A stretch of 64,000 nucleotides of DNA from Pseudomonadota bacterium (lineage in GTDB: Bacteria; Pseudomonadota; Alphaproteobacteria; Micropepsales; Micropepsaceae). Below the pieces are notes generated by a model that worked only from the letters and a program-made list of their open reading frames with translations, made no database searches and was not told the origin of the DNA. Numbering within the stretch: position 1 is the stretch's first letter; each line of letters begins with the position of its first letter. Location of the stretch: the NCBI GenBank assembly GCA_021851325.1, contig JAJZDZ010000012.1, positions 17,501-81,500 of the forward strand, given 5' to 3'. The translations under genes and the position numbers were made by a program. Below, piece after piece: positions 63,001 through 64,000 of this stretch.

Positions 63001-63740
63001 AAGCGGAAGAAGTTCTAAAAAGCGCATTTTCCATGCCACTGCACAGTCCGGCCTACCCACCTGGCCCGTACAGGTTTGTTGACCGTGAGTATCTGATCAT
63101 CACCTACCGGACGGACCGTGCGCTCCTCGAAAAGGTCGTACCCAAGCCACTTGAAATCGTCGAGCCAATCGTGAAATACGAGTTCATCCGCATGCCAAAT
63201 AGTACCGGATTTGGTGACTACACCGAGTCAGGCCAGGTGATACCGGTGCGGTTCAACGGTGAGACTGGTGGATATACCCATGCCATGTTTCTCGATGATG
63301 AGCCACCTATCGCGGGTGGGAGGGAGCTTTGGGGCTTCCCCAAAAAGCTGGCACGCCCGACTCTGAAAGTGGAGCATGATACGCTACTGGGCACGTTAGA
63401 CTATGGTTCCGTGCGTATCGCGACGGGCAGCATGGGTTTCAAGCATAGGGAGATGTCCCGTGAGGTTGCGGCGCGGGCGATGCAGGAGCCCGGCTTTTTA
63501 CTCAAGATTATCCCACATGTTGATGGCAGCCCAAGAATCTGCGAACTGGTCCGCTTTGGCCTCGGTGATGTCCAGATCAAGGGCGCATGGACTGGCCCAG
63601 CAGCTCTGGAGCTTCACCCTCACGCGTTGGCGCCGGTAGCCGGCCTACCGGTGCTCGAGGTGATATCAGGATTACACCTCATAGCCGATCTGACCCTTAA
63701 TCTTGGGACTGTGGCTTACGACTATCTGGTGGCACGCTGA
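62997..63740 (+). CDS. adc: Acetoacetate decarboxylase (247 aa)
   Basis: This enzyme turns acetoacetate to acetone and CO2. The active-site Lys pair is in [15 protein letters not shown] (Lys116/Lys117, matching K115/K116 of Clostridium), and the catalytic Glu is in [10 protein letters not shown] (Glu77). Arg in [13 protein letters not shown] and [11 protein letters not shown] are also conserved. It is a tandem copy of the gene upstream, which lacks these residues, and overlaps it by 4 nt. A 3-hydroxybutyrate dehydrogenase-like gene follows, so the operon handles ketone bodies or PHB breakdown products. Confidence 0.93.
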   Translation: MKAEEVLKSAFSMPLHSPAYPPGPYRFVDREYLIITYRTDRALLEKVVPKPLEIVEPIVKYEFIRMPNSTGFGDYTESGQVIPVRFNGETGGYTHAMFLDDEPPIAGGRELWGFPKKLARPTLKVEHDTLLGTLDYGSVRIATGSMGFKHREMSREVAARAMQEPGFLLKIIPHVDGSPRICELVRFGLGDVQIKGAWTGPAALELHPHALAPVAGLPVLEVISGLHLIADLTLNLGTVAYDYLVAR

Positions 63741-63808
63741 GAGATGGCGATACCAGGTAGGCATATAACTCATCTGTATTTTCAAGATTGACCAAGGAGA
63801 ATTGAGCG

Positions 63809-64000
63809 ATGTTAAAGGGCAAGACCGCACTGATTACCGGCTCTACAAGCGGGATCGGAAAAGGCATAGCAGAAGTGCTCGCTGACGCCGGCGCTAATAT
63901 AGTATTGAACGGATTCGGAAATTCCGCAGATATTGAGAAAATCCGTGTTGATATGGAGAGGCGTAGTGGTGGCCGCGCGGTGTATGACGGCGCCGATCTT
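63809..64000 (+). CDS. 3-hydroxybutyrate dehydrogenase-like SDR (3' cut by window)
   Basis: The first 64 codons of an SDR: MLKGKTALITGSTSGIGKG, with TGSTSGIG (residues 10-17) and a following ANIVLNGFG segment. The TSGIGKGIAEVLADAGA region and the LNGFG after strand 2 are typical of 3-hydroxybutyrate dehydrogenase (BdhA), and its place after acetoacetate decarboxylase supports this. AAGGAGA precedes ATG 63809. The catalytic Tyr/Lys lie outside the window, so assignment is by homology of the N terminus and context. Confidence 0.75.
   Translation, partial: MLKGKTALITGSTSGIGKGIAEVLADAGANIVLNGFGNSADIEKIRVDMERRSGGRAVYDGADL

Overview
The window is a GC-rich chromosomal segment from an alphaproteobacterium. 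Direct support comes from a GcrA cell-cycle regulator with a GANTC site in its upstream region, a GTTC-N7-GTTC LexA box in front of imuA, the gcrA / argD-argF-hslO neighbourhood, and the imuA-imuB-dnaE2 cassette. CYP153-like, Rieske and acyl-CoA genes suggest an aerobic soil, plant or water organism. I cannot name a genus.

Layout. 1-2590: the 3' part of a 23S rRNA gene, interrupted by a group I intron that carries a LAGLIDADG homing endonuclease, then 5S rRNA and a terminator. 2.8-9.1 kb: two aldo/keto reductases and an SDR with a frameshifted SDR relic between them, a secreted CHAP protein, a Met/Ala/His/Lys-rich exported protein and a Cys/Met-metabolism PLP enzyme. 9.5 kb: initiator tRNA with its own terminator and an 11-bp tandem repeat. 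10-16.4 kb: two orphan exported or membrane proteins, a Rieske oxygenase and an M16 peptidase. 16.5-24.4 kb (minus): dnaE2, imuB and imuA under a LexA box, a TPR/aspartyl hydroxylase and a serine beta-lactamase-like esterase. 24.5-33 kb: acyl-CoA dehydrogenase and acyl-CoA ligase, an indolepyruvate decarboxylase-like gene divergent from an Lrp regulator, a double TetR regulator and an MFS carrier. 33-44.6 kb: core genes phoR-phoU-phoB, lysR, gcrA, argD-argF-hslO, a DUF2189 membrane protein, P450 and DedA. 44.8-47 kb: an M3 peptidase, then tRNA-Gly.

From tRNA-Gly (47.1 kb) to about 52.65 kb lies what looks like a small decayed island. It is bounded by the intact tRNA-Gly and a degenerate tRNA-Gly-like sequence. 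It holds a DUF433 antitoxin-like gene, ACC deaminase (acdS) with its divergent Lrp-type regulator, an SMP-30 lactonase and gene fragments. The 53-60 kb part has long non-coding stretches, an AraC regulator, an SDR lacking the catalytic Tyr/Lys, and a tandem DsbA-like protein.

The window ends in a ketone-body / hydroxybutyrate operon: a patatin-like hydrolase, two tandem acetoacetate decarboxylases (the first without the Schiff-base lysine) and the start of a 3-hydroxybutyrate dehydrogenase-like SDR.

The most notable items are the 23S group I intron with readable P1, P10 and P7 pairings, the tRNA-Gly island with a degenerate tRNA copy at its far end, the active-site-divergent acetoacetate decarboxylase beside a canonical twin, the SDR with Tyr to Ser and Lys to Arg changes, and the pairing of plant-hormone-related genes (ipdC-like and acdS) with divergent Lrp-family regulators.
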